Source of the DNA: Diadema setosum
Taxonomy: Eukaryota > Echinodermata > Echinoidea > Diadematoida > Diadematidae
Assembly: GCA_033980235.1 (NCBI GenBank)
Contig: CM067067.1
Location: 18,047,239-18,111,238, forward strand
DNA: 64,000 bases
Direction: 5' to 3'
Under the pieces are notes generated by a model. That model searched no databases, was not told the origin of the DNA, and saw nothing but the letters and a program-made list of their open reading frames with translations. The position numbers and the translations under genes are program-made. Shown here piece by piece: positions 30,301 through 42,314 of this stretch (within the stretch, counting starts at the first letter, position 1; every line of letters begins with the position of its first letter).

Positions 30301-31639
30301 ATAACAAACAGGCAGGGAAAGCAATCATATATAAAGGACTTCACACATAAAGAGTAGTCAGAGACTGGCTAGGGACACAGAACAAGGAAAACAAAAGGGG
30401 AGGGTAGGAAGTCATGGGCAAGAAGCCCAACAGGTTTAGGGAGGGGGATTAGAGTGGGAGGTGGACAGACAAAAGGCTGAGGAGGGTCAGTGATGATCCA
30501 GATCCGAGGACCAAAGGGGGAAACCTTTGAAGGAACAGGATGAATAGGGAGGCAATATCGAACAAGATAAAGAACAACAGAGGGATAAAAAAGGAAAAGA
30601 GTGAAAAGCATGGGGGGGGGGGGGGGGGCTGAGCAAGCAGTGAGCCTTAATAAGGTGTACCAAGAGGAGGCAACAAAATGAAAGTGAGTGTCAACCAACC
30701 AATGCAAGTTCTCAATCATATCAAAGGCAATAATAATAGTCATAATAATAGTAATAATAATAATGATAATAGGGGCCTAATAATGATAATGATATTGATA
30801 ATAGAAATAAAAATGATAATAAAAAAAATGTATTTAATGTGAAAAGGGAGGAAATACACAAAATATCTGGTAGAGAAAATGCATTTTAGGTTGATGCTGG
30901 CATGAATATGCATAGAACCACATTTAATTTCATTTCATGGATCCTGACTATCTGGGCAGATCAGACTTCTCCCCTTTTGCTTTATATTCCACAATTTCTA
31001 TCAAACTATAGTGACCACCTCATTCTGAAAGGTGTTTGCTTGTGTTGTTGCAACAATTTGTTCCAATCAAGTTGTACAAGACAATAGCAATGTATTAGTT
31101 GAAAATGTGACAAGCATTACACTCTTATTTGTGTTTGTGTCTTTATCAAGATAATGCAGTTTCTTGAAGGTATGGTGAAGGCTAATGAAGCCATAATAAT
31201 GTAAAGCTATGTTCTTTTTAAAAAAAAATAATTATGAATGTATTTTAATCTGTTTTCATAGTTTTTAAGCAAATATCTCTAAACTTTGGTACACATGAGA
31301 CTGTGATATGAAAAAGTCCATGACACATCTTTGCAGTGTCCTGAATTGGTTGCTATGATAATGGCATAGCAAAAATAAAGGATGAAGCATGATTATTAAA
31401 CCTTATCACAGGATACCAGTAATTTTCATGAATTTTGCCACCATTGTTGGCCTCGATAAAAGAATGTAAGACACTAGGTTTCCTTGACATGGTAATGGCC
31501 TGTTGTATTATGACTCGGAGAAAACCTCCCAAAGAGAAGGAAACTGGATGGAGGCAGGAGTAGCTGAATACAAGGTAATTACCTTCAGTATATATACAGT
31601 AATACTTCATTTTGAGGTTTCATTTTGAGCAGAAATACT

Positions 31640-31925
31640 ACCTGAAGCAAGAGGAATCATTCTGAAGGTTACAGCTTGTTATTCCAAAGGTTCGTTATTC
31701 GGAAGGCTCTTTAGTGCTCAGATTCGTTATTCCAAAGGTTCTTTATTCCAAATTTCATTTTCGGATTAACGAATCTCAGGAATAACGAACCTTCGGAATA
31801 ATGCCACAAATATTCGGATTAACAAACCCTTTTTCATTTTCGGATTAAAGAACCTCTAGGTATAGGGAATTTGCGTGTTTCAGATTAACCAACCTTCGGA
31901 ATAGCGAACTTTCGGAATAAACAGC
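31640..31925. repeat. Foldback array of a degenerate word (TTCGTTATTCCAAAGG-like)
   Basis: Variants of GTTCGTTATTCCAAAGGTTC fill the left half. Variants of the reverse complement (CGGAATAACGAACCTTCGGA, ATTCGGATTAACGAA) fill the right half. The architecture matches the array at 13670-14078, though the word is unrelated. Non-coding. Confidence 0.7.
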
Positions 31926-31942
31926 ACCCAAGTCTGAAGCTG

Positions 31943-32059
31943 GTACTAAAAAAAAAAAATTAGAGTAGTTTGATCCACAAGACTTTGTAAAGGATGGTCC
32001 ATCGGTCAGTCCATTGCAAAGTCTTGTGGATCAAACTACCCTCATTTTTTTAGTAGTAC
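31943..32059. mobile_element. Hairpin MITE (TACTAAAAA ... TTTTTAGTA)
   Basis: 117-bp palindrome. GTAGTTTGATCCACAAGACT on the left is the inverse of AGTCTTGTGGATCAAACTAC on the right, and the outer ends TACTAAAAAAA and TTTTTTTAGTA also pair. It abuts the foldback array. Confidence 0.8.
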
Positions 32060-32611
32060 ATTGTAAACCTAAATCTTGGCAGGTGTAACCGCTAAATCAC
32101 ATGCTGATGTGCACGACACCTTTTCCTCCTTACTGATTGATGCATTGCCTTGATAATTGCAAAATTTATGAAAATCATGCATCTAATGTTGTGGATTGAA
32201 ATATATTCTCTCAATTGGCAATTCAGTTGTATGTATACAATCAGTAGGCCTATATTTCAATGTGTAGTTGTGCAAGACACTTTAGTGTGAGTGTCGAATA
32301 ATGTCTTGCCACTGTAACAACATTTTTGTACATCATTCAAAAGTGTAGAATTCTCAAACTATGCTGGTTTTCAAGAGAATCAAACAAAAAATGACTCAAT
32401 ATAAAGTTGTGCAAGATATATTAGTATACAAATGTATTCGAAGGTGGTTTCCATGATAAATGTAGGCCCTACATGGTGGCCCAGGAAATTACAGAAGGAC
32501 TTGCAGATCGCACTTCTCCAGTTTTTAAGTGTTTAGACAAAAGTTTAATAGCACACATGTTGAGCTAAATGTAAAGCTGTGTATGTTTGCCCTTATATGC
32601 AAACTTGCATT

Positions 32612-32614
<3 letters not shown>

Positions 32615-32642
<28 letters not shown>
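32615..32642. repeat. G homopolymer (~28 bp)
   Basis: The longest G-run in the window. The glycine-rich reading frames across it are artefacts. Confidence 0.85.
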
Positions 32643-32644
<2 letters not shown>

Positions 32645-32721
32645 GGCTTTATGCACTGCTAGACACCTTGCCCCTGCAACCGAATATCCCAGCTGTATAC
32701 GATCCCAGCTATGGAGTCCTG

Positions 32722-32898
32722 GGCCCCGTTGCTAGAAACTTTGCGTTTAAACGCAACTTGCAACCGGTTGTCACTGGCCAATCAAAATCATTGTTGCATG
32801 CATGTCTTCTTGATAGGGCAGACCCTGAGCCAATCAGAATGGTTGTTTCAAAATTAGCAATTATTTGCAATTGATTGCAACTTTCTTGCAACGGGGCC
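32722..32898. mobile_element. MITE with ends GGGCCCCGTTGC
   Basis: The left end GGGCCCCGTTGCTAGAAACT and the right end GCAACGGGGCCC are inverted, about 177 bp apart, with further internal TTGCAA pairs. The outermost bases resemble the GGGCCCCGTTTCATAAAAC family, but the interior differs. Confidence 0.65.
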
Positions 32899-33235
32899 CT
32901 GTTTACATTATAACATTTTAATCGGCACTGGGGAGAAAGTGTGTTGCCATGGCAACAGCAAATTATGGCCCTTTAAATGGGGTAATGGACTAGCAAATAA
33001 GACTTGATATGCCATTTTTTTTTTAATTAGAAATTACCACATGTATTATATGGAACACATAAAAAAAAAAACTTGATATTCAAAGTGCAAGATACATTTT
33101 TAAAGAGTAAAGTGTGGTGTCATGGTAACAGCACATTTTTGATGGCCTCAAAAGCAGGAATGCCATACAGGGTCGTGAAATTCTTTTCCAATTTGTGCAC
33201 ATTCAGTCAGTAGAAATAGTAATTATGATAAATAC

Positions 33236-33276
<41 letters not shown>

Positions 33277-34790
33277 TGTATTTAAGGTCAAATAGGCTTT
33301 AATGGAAATACCAGTATTCTAAGAGGGGGTACATCTTGACAGTGACATTTCTATTTTTTGTTTATACTCCCTTCTTTGAAGTGCTATTCAGCAAAATTTG
33401 AGGTTGTTCTATCTAGATACCAGATAAGTAGATTGATGAGCTCACATCAAACTGGGACATAAAATAAGACAAAATGGTATTAAAAATGCACCTTTGTTTA
33501 TGCCCTGATAAATAAAATGTGATGAAAATTAGTCATGTCCAGACCAGAAATATGTTATGAAGAAAGGTGTGACATTGTTTTCTGTGATGAAACTAAGGTT
33601 TAGAGAGAACTGGATGGTTTGATGGACTTTAACGTGGCTTTAGGATAACGTTACACCATAACTAATGTGTAGTGAAGTGTCTGTAACATCAAACAGTTTT
33701 TGCAGATTATATCTTTAGCAAAGACAGAGATAATTCTAAGTACCGTACCATACAGAAATATTTTTATTATGACCATAATTCTATTTTAAGAAAAATATAA
33801 TACCTTTGAGTTTGACAGAGAGAGGCATTATAACCTGTACCATACATATAGGTAACAAAATGTAAATGAAATTAAGAATTATACATTTGTTTTTCCGACA
33901 CAACTCTGTCCAGGGTATTAGAATGATGTTCTACGCAGGCCTTGGATTGCCCCCCCCCCCTTCATTCCCCTTTTTTTCTTAAAAAGGATTAGTTCAGATC
34001 ATATATCATCAACTTCAGGGAAGCACTGTCAGAAATTACTGGTAATATAACTTACAAGTGTTTAAGTGTAAGTAACAGGCATTTTTCCAAAAAAAAATAA
34101 TATCTTCTGCAAAGACCGAGAGAGAAGTGCATAGAAAAAAAAAAAAAATAGAGGATTAATACACATACATTTGAAGTTTTCAGACAAGCTAAGACAGCCA
34201 GTACCTCATGTACCGGTACACCCTTTTCTTTTCTTTTTCTTTTTTTTTTTCAATGAATGCAGGACATGCAGAACAACTCTCCTTTTTTTTTGGCAAAAAC
34301 AGAAATAAACAAACCACCAAAAAAAAAAAAGTAAAAGAAAAGAGTGAAAAATGTTATTTCCTTTGTTGTCACCATCCTTTTCCCCCCATTATTTGTTGAC
34401 AGTACTGTACTGGTCCCCACAGTACTGTCTGGATTCAGGTTCTCCATAGCTTGTGGGTAGCGTATGGCAGTGGTAGTGCGGAGAATTTGGGCTGCTACCT
34501 AGGGGGCAAAACCCCATTTTTTGGGGAAACCAGACATGGGCTGTTGTAAAAGGTTGTTTGGTGTCAAAATGTTCAGGGGATCTTCCCGAACAACTTCAGG
34601 GTGGACTACCTGAAAATTACGCTGCTGGATGAAAATGGCGGCCATTTTTTTCAAAATGGCCGCCCAATGTAACTAATATTGATATTTTTGCAAATAACTT
34701 TTGAATATTACCTTTGATAACCATGTGTGTGGTATCAAATTAAAGAGAATTAAATTTCCTACAAGATGATACCACATTTGAATGGTTTAA

Positions 34791-36764
34791 AGGTACTTTG
34801 TAGGATGATATTGGGCCAAAAAAGCATTTTTTAAACAAATTTTTCACATTATGCAAATTTTGCTAAAATACATTTTTGTCATATTTCAAAAATCATAGCA
34901 ACTACACAACTCTAAGTTTCTAGAAAACTGTCTTCATATATGGTTAACACTGTGAGAAAATTACAAATCCATTGCATTTCCAATAGAAAATCTATGATGT
35001 TCCAAAGTTGACACTTTGATATTCGCTCAATCACCAATTTTGTAGGTTTTTCTGTCGCATGGGCTTGCCTGTGCATTATGAACGTATAACTTTCGTTGGC
35101 TTTCGGATGTTGAATAAAACTTGCCTGCAGTACGTGTGTGTTTGGTATCAAATTGAAGTACATTATACAATCTATGAGTTGATACCACACTGTTTGGTAG
35201 AAGGAGGGAATGTAACCTTCAGTTAACTTGCGTTTCTTCATGTTAGGAATCATAAAACGAAATCAGGTGCCCTCCCTGGCATGAAGAGGTATAAAGTGGG
35301 AAGGAAACCCCCACACATCCATTTGACTGTTTTGGGGATTTGTATGCCCTATATTAAGATAGGCATGCATGATATTTGTTCTTCATTGGTCATTAAGGCG
35401 TGTTCTACCTTCCTTCCTTCTGGGAAATTGACATATACACTGGATCCAGTCATCCTTGCCTTACACATGTTGACATTTACAGTACCAAAAGGAGCCAAAC
35501 TGTCTCCACCTAGTTCTTGGGTTCTTCACATTTTTCTTATTTTAAAAAATTGGGATCATTAATCTCCAGCCCACACCTCATTAGGTTTTGACACAACCGA
35601 GGATTCCAAACATTTCCAAGTTTTTTTTTTTTTTTTTTTTTTTTTAGAACAATAAAGCTTTCATCACAGTGAGCGTTGCCGTCAATGACCGAGCATCCAT
35701 GTCCCAACAATTAAGTCGTTACTTTTACTGTGTGTGAGTGGCCAACATGTTAAATTGAATGGGTAGTTCACATTCGAAATAAGAGCGACCAGGTGCAGTT
35801 TATGGTTCTCAGTGAATAGTAATTTCTCAGTGCTTTGGCTCACCCTGGTCTCGGTGGATTATTGAGAAATTGAGAATCTAACGTCCAGCTTGACACTCGT
35901 ACCATGAGTGCAATGAATCAAGTTTGGGAGTCTGGCCAGTGCTGACCACATTAACAGAGTAATGGCCCAGCGGGATTATGTGATCGCAATAAATCATTCC
36001 GAATTTTCCTAGAACCTGAATGTTAGCCTGCCGGTATACAGAAACAGAGTTTGTGCATGAAGCTACAATAAGCTTCATGGTTTGAGAGACAAAAACATGC
36101 AGATTCCGGATTGACTGAGCCAGAACTGAACTTCATTTTTAAATGCTCCAAAATAAGTAGTGCACGTGCTTTGCTACTCATCTATTTGGGGGAAAAGGGA
36201 CTCAACAAAATGGTAAGTAATTGTGGGATAAATACAATACTCATGTCCCTATCTTTTTTTTTCTATGTAGTTAGTGTATGTTAGTTTCATGAACCATCCT
36301 GTCAAATTTTAACGCAAATAGAACATCACAAATATATATCACGAAAGTCCTATGCTTTTTTTTTTAGATCACACAAACTTCATCATAAAAAAGAGACAGC
36401 ATAAGGTTTTTTTTTTGGGTGGGCTTTGTGCTCCAAAATTTAAGAGATGGTTTCTTGATTATGCAGTGTAATGATATTCCCTTTTTTGTCATAAAAATTG
36501 TGCTGTTGATTCATGCAGTGTAACAATATTTCGTTTTTCAGTCATAAGAATTGTATTCTTGATTCATGTTAGTATTATTTTGTTGGAGATACTGGATTGT
36601 AAAATAATGTAGCCCATTGTCCAAGGGAACGCCCTGTTGCAGGGAGGGTAATCAAATTGTAAAGAAATAATCTATTTTCACATTAAGATTTATACTAATA
36701 CATATAGGCCTATGTATTTTTATATCGGTTGCATCTATAATTTCATGTTTCAGCCTGTAGCAAG
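34791..36764. other. 5' non-coding region of the Academ-like element
   Basis: About 2 kb without a supported gene. It holds further GGTATCAAATT/GATACCACA words like those in the terminal repeat (around 35140-35190), a poly-T run (about 35621-35645) and TCAG/GTAAG splice-like signals. A pyrimidine-rich acceptor (TTTCAG) lies 14 bp before the ATG at 36765, so an upstream non-coding exon and promoter may lie here. Confidence 0.4.
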
Positions 36765-38165
36765 ATGAGTAGCCAGCCAAGAAAGCGTGTGGCGGACATG
36801 GCCATGTCCTTGAAGCATGTGCCTGCTAAGAAGTTTTCAAAAGATATGAGCACCGATTATTCAAAATGCATTATATGCCAACATCAGTCTACAACAAGCC
36901 TGTACTTTATCAAGCCTATGACAAAATCGAAGCTAATACAAGCTATGCTTGCGCGTCAAGACAAAGTGTTTCAGAGACTACATGAAGAATCGGCATCAGA
37001 AAAATGGTTGGAAGAAAATGCACCACGATGGCACGCAAAATGTCGGAACTGGTACACTCATGAGAAAAGCTACCAGTGTGCTGCCAAGAAACGTCTTGCT
37101 GACAGTGCAACCAAGGCTGATGCAGGATGTAGCTCCTCACAGTCGCAGTCAAATCAAGTCAAGTTCACTCGTCAGAAGATAGACAAATTTGAAGCAAAGA
37201 AGACATGTGTAATTTGCAACAAGCAATGGCATAGGGGAAAGGAGCCCACGAGCAAGGTATCCACGGAAAACAGTCAAAAAGCAATTGAGGAAAAAGCCAA
37301 GAAGCTTGGTCGAGATGACATTTTGCTTCGACTGGTTGGGCAAGGTCATGATATGGTTGCCAATGATATAGCCTATCATACATCATGCATGAACAACTTT
37401 AAAGCTCAGCGTATACCTCTTGGTCAGCCAAAGTTGAACCTTTTTGATGTTGCATTCAGCCGACTTGTGGATGAGTTGGAAATTCCCCTTTTCAATGACC
37501 TTTCTTGATTCCTATTCGAATCTCTCCGTGACAGGTACCGAGAAATTCTTGCGGAGCTTGGTGTCAAAACAGCAGATCAATACCGGTCAAATACATTGAA
37601 GCGGAAGCTCCAGGAATACTTTGGATCACGTATTTCTGTCCTCGATCAGACAAGCGGTTCAGGGTTCATGTGTTCATCCACAGTGCCCCTTGGCGATGCC
37701 CTACATAAGCTGAGGCAACTAGAAGGAGATGACAGCAACAAAAAACACAACACACTCTTAGAAGCATCAAAGATTCTTCGAGCAGATTGTGAAAAGTGTA
37801 AAAAGGAAACTCGTGAGCATCATTCAACTGAGATTTCCTTCACCTCTGCCTACGACATGATTCCAGACTCACTTTTCAATTTTGTGGCCATGCTGCTTTC
37901 TAACCAGATTCCAGAACTGAGCAAGGATGGGAGAGTAACTGTAGATCAGACAACAAAAGCGAAAGCTACTATCATGTCACAACATGTCCTTCAGTATGTC
38001 TTTGGTATACCAACACCTTTGGGAATAGCCATTGCTTATCACATCTTCAATCAGACACGCAGCAAATCACTAGTACTGCTGAACAACCGAGTTGGAATTG
38101 GGATCAGTTATGAACGGCTGCAGCGTCAACTGACAGCAGAGTGTAAAAGCCATGCAGCAGATTGA
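36765..38165 (+). pseudogene. Academ-like transposase, N-terminal part with one in-frame TGA
   Basis: The ATG-started frame 36765-37505 (247 codons) is interrupted by TGA at 37506-37508. The same frame then runs open to 38165 with protein-like sequence directly after the stop (FLFESLRDRYREILAELGV), so this was one frame. The N-terminal 247 residues contain two zinc-binding-like modules: C35/C38 with H90/C93 (CIICQ ... WHAKC) and C148/C151 with H205/C208 (CVICN ... YHTSC). Repeated C-C-H-C modules fit a DNA-binding head. The segment after the stop is charged and helical-looking, with NNRVGIGISYERLQRQ near its end. It overlaps the next frame by 14 bases at a +1 offset. The stop could be decay (CGA to TGA) or readthrough. 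Confidence 0.7.
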
Positions 38166-41100
38166 AACTGATGGTGTGTACATTCCAGAGACCATGAGCA
38201 AAGACTGCACATTTCCCCATGTATTTGCCATGGACAATCTTGACTGGAAGAAAAAGACATTAGAGGGTGGGAGTTTCAATGCCACTACTGCCATCATTAT
38301 TGAAAACCAGGACAAACACACCGAGAATGCCCATGAAGGTACTAAACTGTCTACTCCGACTTCAGACAAAAGAAAGACACTGTTTGATGTTGAAGACCAA
38401 CCCTTTGCCAAATGCTACATCTCAGGCAAAGACAGGCAAACATCTAGATCACTGCAACACATAGAGAAACTTGAGAATCTGATGACATCTTCACATAACC
38501 AGGCCGAGAGAGTTTTGCTTGTGTGGCGCCTTGGAAGAATAATCACATCATCGCAACTATTAGCTGCTCCAACAAATGCAGAAGAAGGACTCCCTGGTTT
38601 TTCTGCGTTCTGTGCTGGTCTCCATCCACAAAGAACATCGAGCACCATTGGATATCTACCTTTGATCCCATCTTCGCCGACAAACCCTGCTGTTCTAAAA
38701 GAGGAAATGATGCGACTTGTCAGGACATCACATGCTCTCGGTGACAAACATACAATTATCACAGGAGATCAGGCTACATATGAGCTTGCAATCGCCATCA
38801 GAGACAAGCATCGTGGAGATTTCAACAACGTAGTCTTGCTACTGGGCGGCTTTCATCTCGTTCACAACTACATGAAAGCAGTTTGCAAGATAATCAGGGA
38901 AGCAGGTGCAGAAGATCTTCTCGTTGCTGCTGGTCTGTGCCAGGAAGGGACTGCCAAGAAGATGTTTGGAGAGAAAGCCGATTATTACCAGACCATACAT
39001 GCCCTGAGAATCCTGAGTGAAGCTATGTGGCGCTTGTACTGGGAAGCATTCGAAGCTTGGATACCTGATGGTGAAACCAGTCAGTGGCAGCCACAGGTGG
39101 AATCTGTTATGAAGATGCTCTTTGACAAAGACATCGCTGCCTCCAAGAAGTTAGAGATGATTCAGAAATCCCAAGAGCAGTTATCAGCCCTGAAAGAACA
39201 GACGATGAATTTTGAAGAATCACTGATTGAGCAACCAACTGCAATCTTTTGGGCTAACTTCTTGGAGATGTCAGACATTCTTCATAGATTTATCTACTAC
39301 CAGCGAGAGGCTGACTGGGTAGGACATCTCTGTGAATCATCGCGAATGCTAGCACCTTACCTCACAGCAGCAGGGCACTACAAATATGGGCAACAGTCTC
39401 TGCCACTCTATCTGGCTGAGATGAAGAAACTACCTGAAACAGCCCCAGATGTGCATAAAGCACTGATGGCAGGTGCTTTTGTAGGAAGGAGAACAGATGG
39501 CAGTCACAATAGTGTGTCTCCTGACATGCTTCTGGAACAGACCTACAATGCAGATGCCAAGGAAGGAAGTGGTCTGGATGGCATTACACTAAACACTGCC
39601 GCACGGATGAAATGGGTTTACACAAAACCAATCACTGCTGCTGTCTCTGCGGAGCTAAAATCTATGTTACATCTTCATTCGTCCAACCCCCACCATGAAT
39701 CTGGTTCAAATCGAGTCACAAGGGACAAAGAGCTGGTGATCAAGGTAATGGCAGCAGTCGAGACAAATCCATTCTGTGCAATTACAACGTCCCTAATAAA
39801 CATAGCAACTGGGCAATGCGCCGATTGCAGCGTAAAGGACAATCTGATCAGAGTGAAACAAATTGGTCTCGAGGGACTGTCTCAATCACTGAATAGCGAT
39901 CAGAAGAAAACAAGAATTGTGAAGCTGAACACATTCCACACACAGAACAAGAAACCAAAGAAGACTGTGGCTAAAACAGCAGCATCGGGTAAGAGCAATG
40001 AAATAAGTGCCCTTCTGCGTATGACTCAAATTATTGCCAGTGGAGGAGAATTAGACATTGTTGACTTCATCGGCAACCACGAATGCAGTGACTACCCACC
40101 ATCCCTCTTTCAGGATGATAGCAGAATGAGAACAGGTACCAAGTCGAGCCTTGTGAAAGTCCTGAAAGAGGAGACTAAAGTGGCCAGCACTCCTGCACTG
40201 CCTCAATTCAACAGAAAGACAGCAGTAGTAGTTGATGGCATGTATGCCATTCGACGCTGGTCTTTTCACAAAGGGGAACGATTCGGGACCATTGCAGAAC
40301 GATACAAATTCCTGCTACTGAATGATGTACCTGCTGGTACTGGATTCATACACTTCTGCTGTGACAGATACAGTGGGCCAAGTCTAAAGTCTGCTGAGCA
40401 AGGACAAAGGTATGCCCGATCAAAGCCTGTCAAGGAATATGAAATCAACGATCAGTACACAGCTCCTGACCCACAAGAATTCTTTGCGGTGGCAGCAAAT
40501 AAGGCTAAGCTCCTAAACTTCCTCTGTGAGAAATGGTGTGAGAATAAACATCTATACTCTACTGCTATCCCGACTCATCTATACCTAGGTGGTGGCTTCA
40601 CAGAAGAAACGAAGAGCGTGTTAATCACAAAAGAGTCTGTCGTAGATGTTCCTGCCCTGGAATCAACACAAAAGGAGGCTGATACAAGGGTAATCCTGCA
40701 CACTTTGTACAGTGTCCAGAATGATGGAGTTGACAGAGTTGTTATCCATGCGAATGATACAGACATTATTTCTATGTGTCTACACTACGGAGCTACACAC
40801 CTAAAAGACCTACCTGAACTGTGGGTAAGGACATCCCAGGATGCGTATTTACCAATCCATGAACTAGTGATGGCGCTTGGAACTTCACAGTGTCGTGCAA
40901 TGCCTTTCATCCACAGCCTTAGTGGCAGAGACACTACAAGTTATCCTTACTTCACTGGCAAGAAGGCATGGCTCAAGCACAGCTTGGATCTTGACATACC
41001 AATGATTGAAGAGTTTGGCGAGAACCCCACTGATGTTGTACCAGAAGACCTCATCAAGCAGGCAAGGACCATCACCACAGCTGTATACACGTCAGCAGCT

Positions 41101-41544
41101 GATGATTTCATGGGATCTGACCTCGGAAAGCTCAGGACATACAAGTTTTTGAACAACAGATCTACTCTCCTGAAGCTCTTGCCCCCGACAGAAGATGCAT
41201 TCCTTCTACACGTAAAGAGGGCTGCCCTTGCAACGATGATTGATAAGACAGCGCACATTGCTAAGCCCCAACTCCCTCCCTGGACAGAGTTTGGGTGGTC
41301 TCTAGATGGTGAGCATGCTGTACCAATTCCAAGTACTCGTCCAGCTTGGCCGGAGTCAATGAAGAAGGCAATATCATGTGGATGTACCAAGGGGTGCAAG
41401 AAGAACTGCTCATGTGCTAAGAACTCAGTCCCATGCTACATAGGGTGCCGATGCCAAGGACTTTCTGACAAATGCAGCAGAATGCAGGACATTGAAGAAA
41501 TTGAGCTAAGTGATAGTTGCAGCTCAGACTCAGATAGTGATTAG
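38152..41544 (+). CDS. Academ-like transposase core: GGFH region, XPG-like nuclease, CXC cluster (1130 codons)
   Basis: The longest reading frame in the window. Residues 1-40 (VFAMDNLDWKKKTLEGG) continue from the preceding frame, so the first ATG is probably not a true start and a frameshift near 38140-38152 separates them. Residues about 200-300 hold ITGDQATYE (D206) and LLLGGFHLVHNYM, which resemble a DDE-type core, though I cannot fix the triad. Residues about 690-960 show the acidic pattern of the XPG/FEN1 PIN-like nuclease: VVDGMYAI (D695), CCDRYSG (D738), QKEADTRVILH (E842, D844), HANDTDIIS (D869, D871) and SLSGRDTTSYPYFTGKK (D927). Residues 1076-1110 form a CXC-type cluster (SCGCTKGCKKNCSC, then PCYIGCRCQG). 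An acidic Ser/Asp tail ends the protein. No helicase motifs are seen. An intact 1130-codon frame argues for recent activity. Confidence 0.8.
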   Translation: MQQIETDGVYIPETMSKDCTFPHVFAMDNLDWKKKTLEGGSFNATTAIIIENQDKHTENAHEGTKLSTPTSDKRKTLFDVEDQPFAKCYISGKDRQTSRSLQHIEKLENLMTSSHNQAERVLLVWRLGRIITSSQLLAAPTNAEEGLPGFSAFCAGLHPQRTSSTIGYLPLIPSSPTNPAVLKEEMMRLVRTSHALGDKHTIITGDQATYELAIAIRDKHRGDFNNVVLLLGGFHLVHNYMKAVCKIIREAGAEDLLVAAGLCQEGTAKKMFGEKADYYQTIHALRILSEAMWRLYWEAFEAWIPDGETSQWQPQVESVMKMLFDKDIAASKKLEMIQKSQEQLSALKEQTMNFEESLIEQPTAIFWANFLEMSDILHRFIYYQREADWVGHLCESSRMLAPYLTAAGHYKYGQQSLPLYLAEMKKLPETAPDVHKALMAGAFVGRRTDGSHNSVSPDMLLEQTYNADAKEGSGLDGITLNTAARMKWVYTKPITAAVSAELKSMLHLHSSNPHHESGSNRVTRDKELVIKVMAAVETNPFCAITTSLINIATGQCADCSVKDNLIRVKQIGLEGLSQSLNSDQKKTRIVKLNTFHTQNKKPKKTVAKTAASGKSNEISALLRMTQIIASGGELDIVDFIGNHECSDYPPSLFQDDSRMRTGTKSSLVKVLKEETKVASTPALPQFNRKTAVVVDGMYAIRRWSFHKGERFGTIAERYKFLLLNDVPAGTGFIHFCCDRYSGPSLKSAEQGQRYARSKPVKEYEINDQYTAPDPQEFFAVAANKAKLLNFLCEKWCENKHLYSTAIPTHLYLGGGFTEETKSVLITKESVVDVPALESTQKEADTRVILHTLYSVQNDGVDRVVIHANDTDIISMCLHYGATHLKDLPELWVRTSQDAYLPIHELVMALGTSQCRAMPFIHSLSGRDTTSYPYFTGKKAWLKHSLDLDIPMIEEFGENPTDVVPEDLIKQARTITTAVYTSAADDFMGSDLGKLRTYKFLNNRSTLLKLLPPTEDAFLLHVKRAALATMIDKTAHIAKPQLPPWTEFGWSLDGEHAVPIPSTRPAWPESMKKAISCGCTKGCKKNCSCAKNSVPCYIGCRCQGLSDKCSRMQDIEEIELSDSCSSDSDSD

Positions 41545-42314
41545 GAAGCAGAGATCAACCTAATTTCACTGAAGGTTTGTGTTTTAATATTATCTCACTC
41601 CCCTTTTCAGTTGTTGATATAGAGGCGATAGTTTGATTTGATATACTGATATATCAGCGTTCTTATTATCTGCATGACAATCTAATGTCTGTATATAGCT
41701 GTCAAATCACATTCCAGTGCACAATATGTGTTGAAGTATGATACATTATACAACTGGCTGTGCATAGCAGCCACTTTGAGAAAAATATAGCCATTGAGAA
41801 GTCGTATATTCTATATCAAGCCTATGGCAACATTATAGTTCATTATAACTTTAAGGAGATGTAGTCTGCGTACCATGCACAATTCAAGACTTAGTGATAA
41901 AGACATCCTAAATTGCATATCATGAGGACCATAGCAAGCAAAACATGATCTTTGCTGCTAAATTTTACCCCTAATTGGTGCATATGGAGTAAGGTTAGCC
42001 TGAAAAAAAGATTGTTTTTTTCGTCAAAAATATATGGGAATATATAGAGATGCCTGTGTGTCTGGTAGAAAATGCCCTTTCGGCTGATATGAAAGTGCAA
42101 ACTTTGGAGCACTATAACTTTTTTATTAGAAATGCAATGAACCTGTGATTTTCACAGAATACTGCCCATATGTATGAACTGTTTTCCACAAAGTTTCAAT
42201 TCTCTAGAAAAGATAATTTTTGAAATATGAAAAATCATAATTTTGCAGAATTCAAATTTTTGGTAAAAAGTGTAATAAAAATTCTTATATTTGCCTAAAA
42301 TTGTTATGTAAACT
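41545..42314. other. 3' non-coding region of the Academ-like element
   Basis: AT-rich sequence between the stop codon and the right terminal repeat, with no supported gene. A polyadenylation signal is not obvious. Confidence 0.4.

Larger units (their letters stand above)
28398..33409. other. Non-coding loop of the composite
   Basis: About 5 kb with no convincing gene on either strand. Contents: poly-C (28541-28552) and poly-T (28569-28593) runs; a TAA-rich tail followed by ACTACATTTATAAGGCGC near 28955-28995, resembling a SINE/LINE tail; a poly-A run (about 30166-30197); a Penelope-like terminal segment (about 30198-30300); G-runs at 30612 and 32615; (TAA)n at about 30730-30820; a foldback word array (31640-31925); a hairpin (31943-32059); a MITE (32722-32898); and (AT)n at 33239-33274. 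Confidence 0.6.

Noticed and set aside
38070..38762. Minus-strand frames opposite the Academ-like gene (also 40947-41399)
   Set aside because: Shadows of the long plus-strand coding frame.
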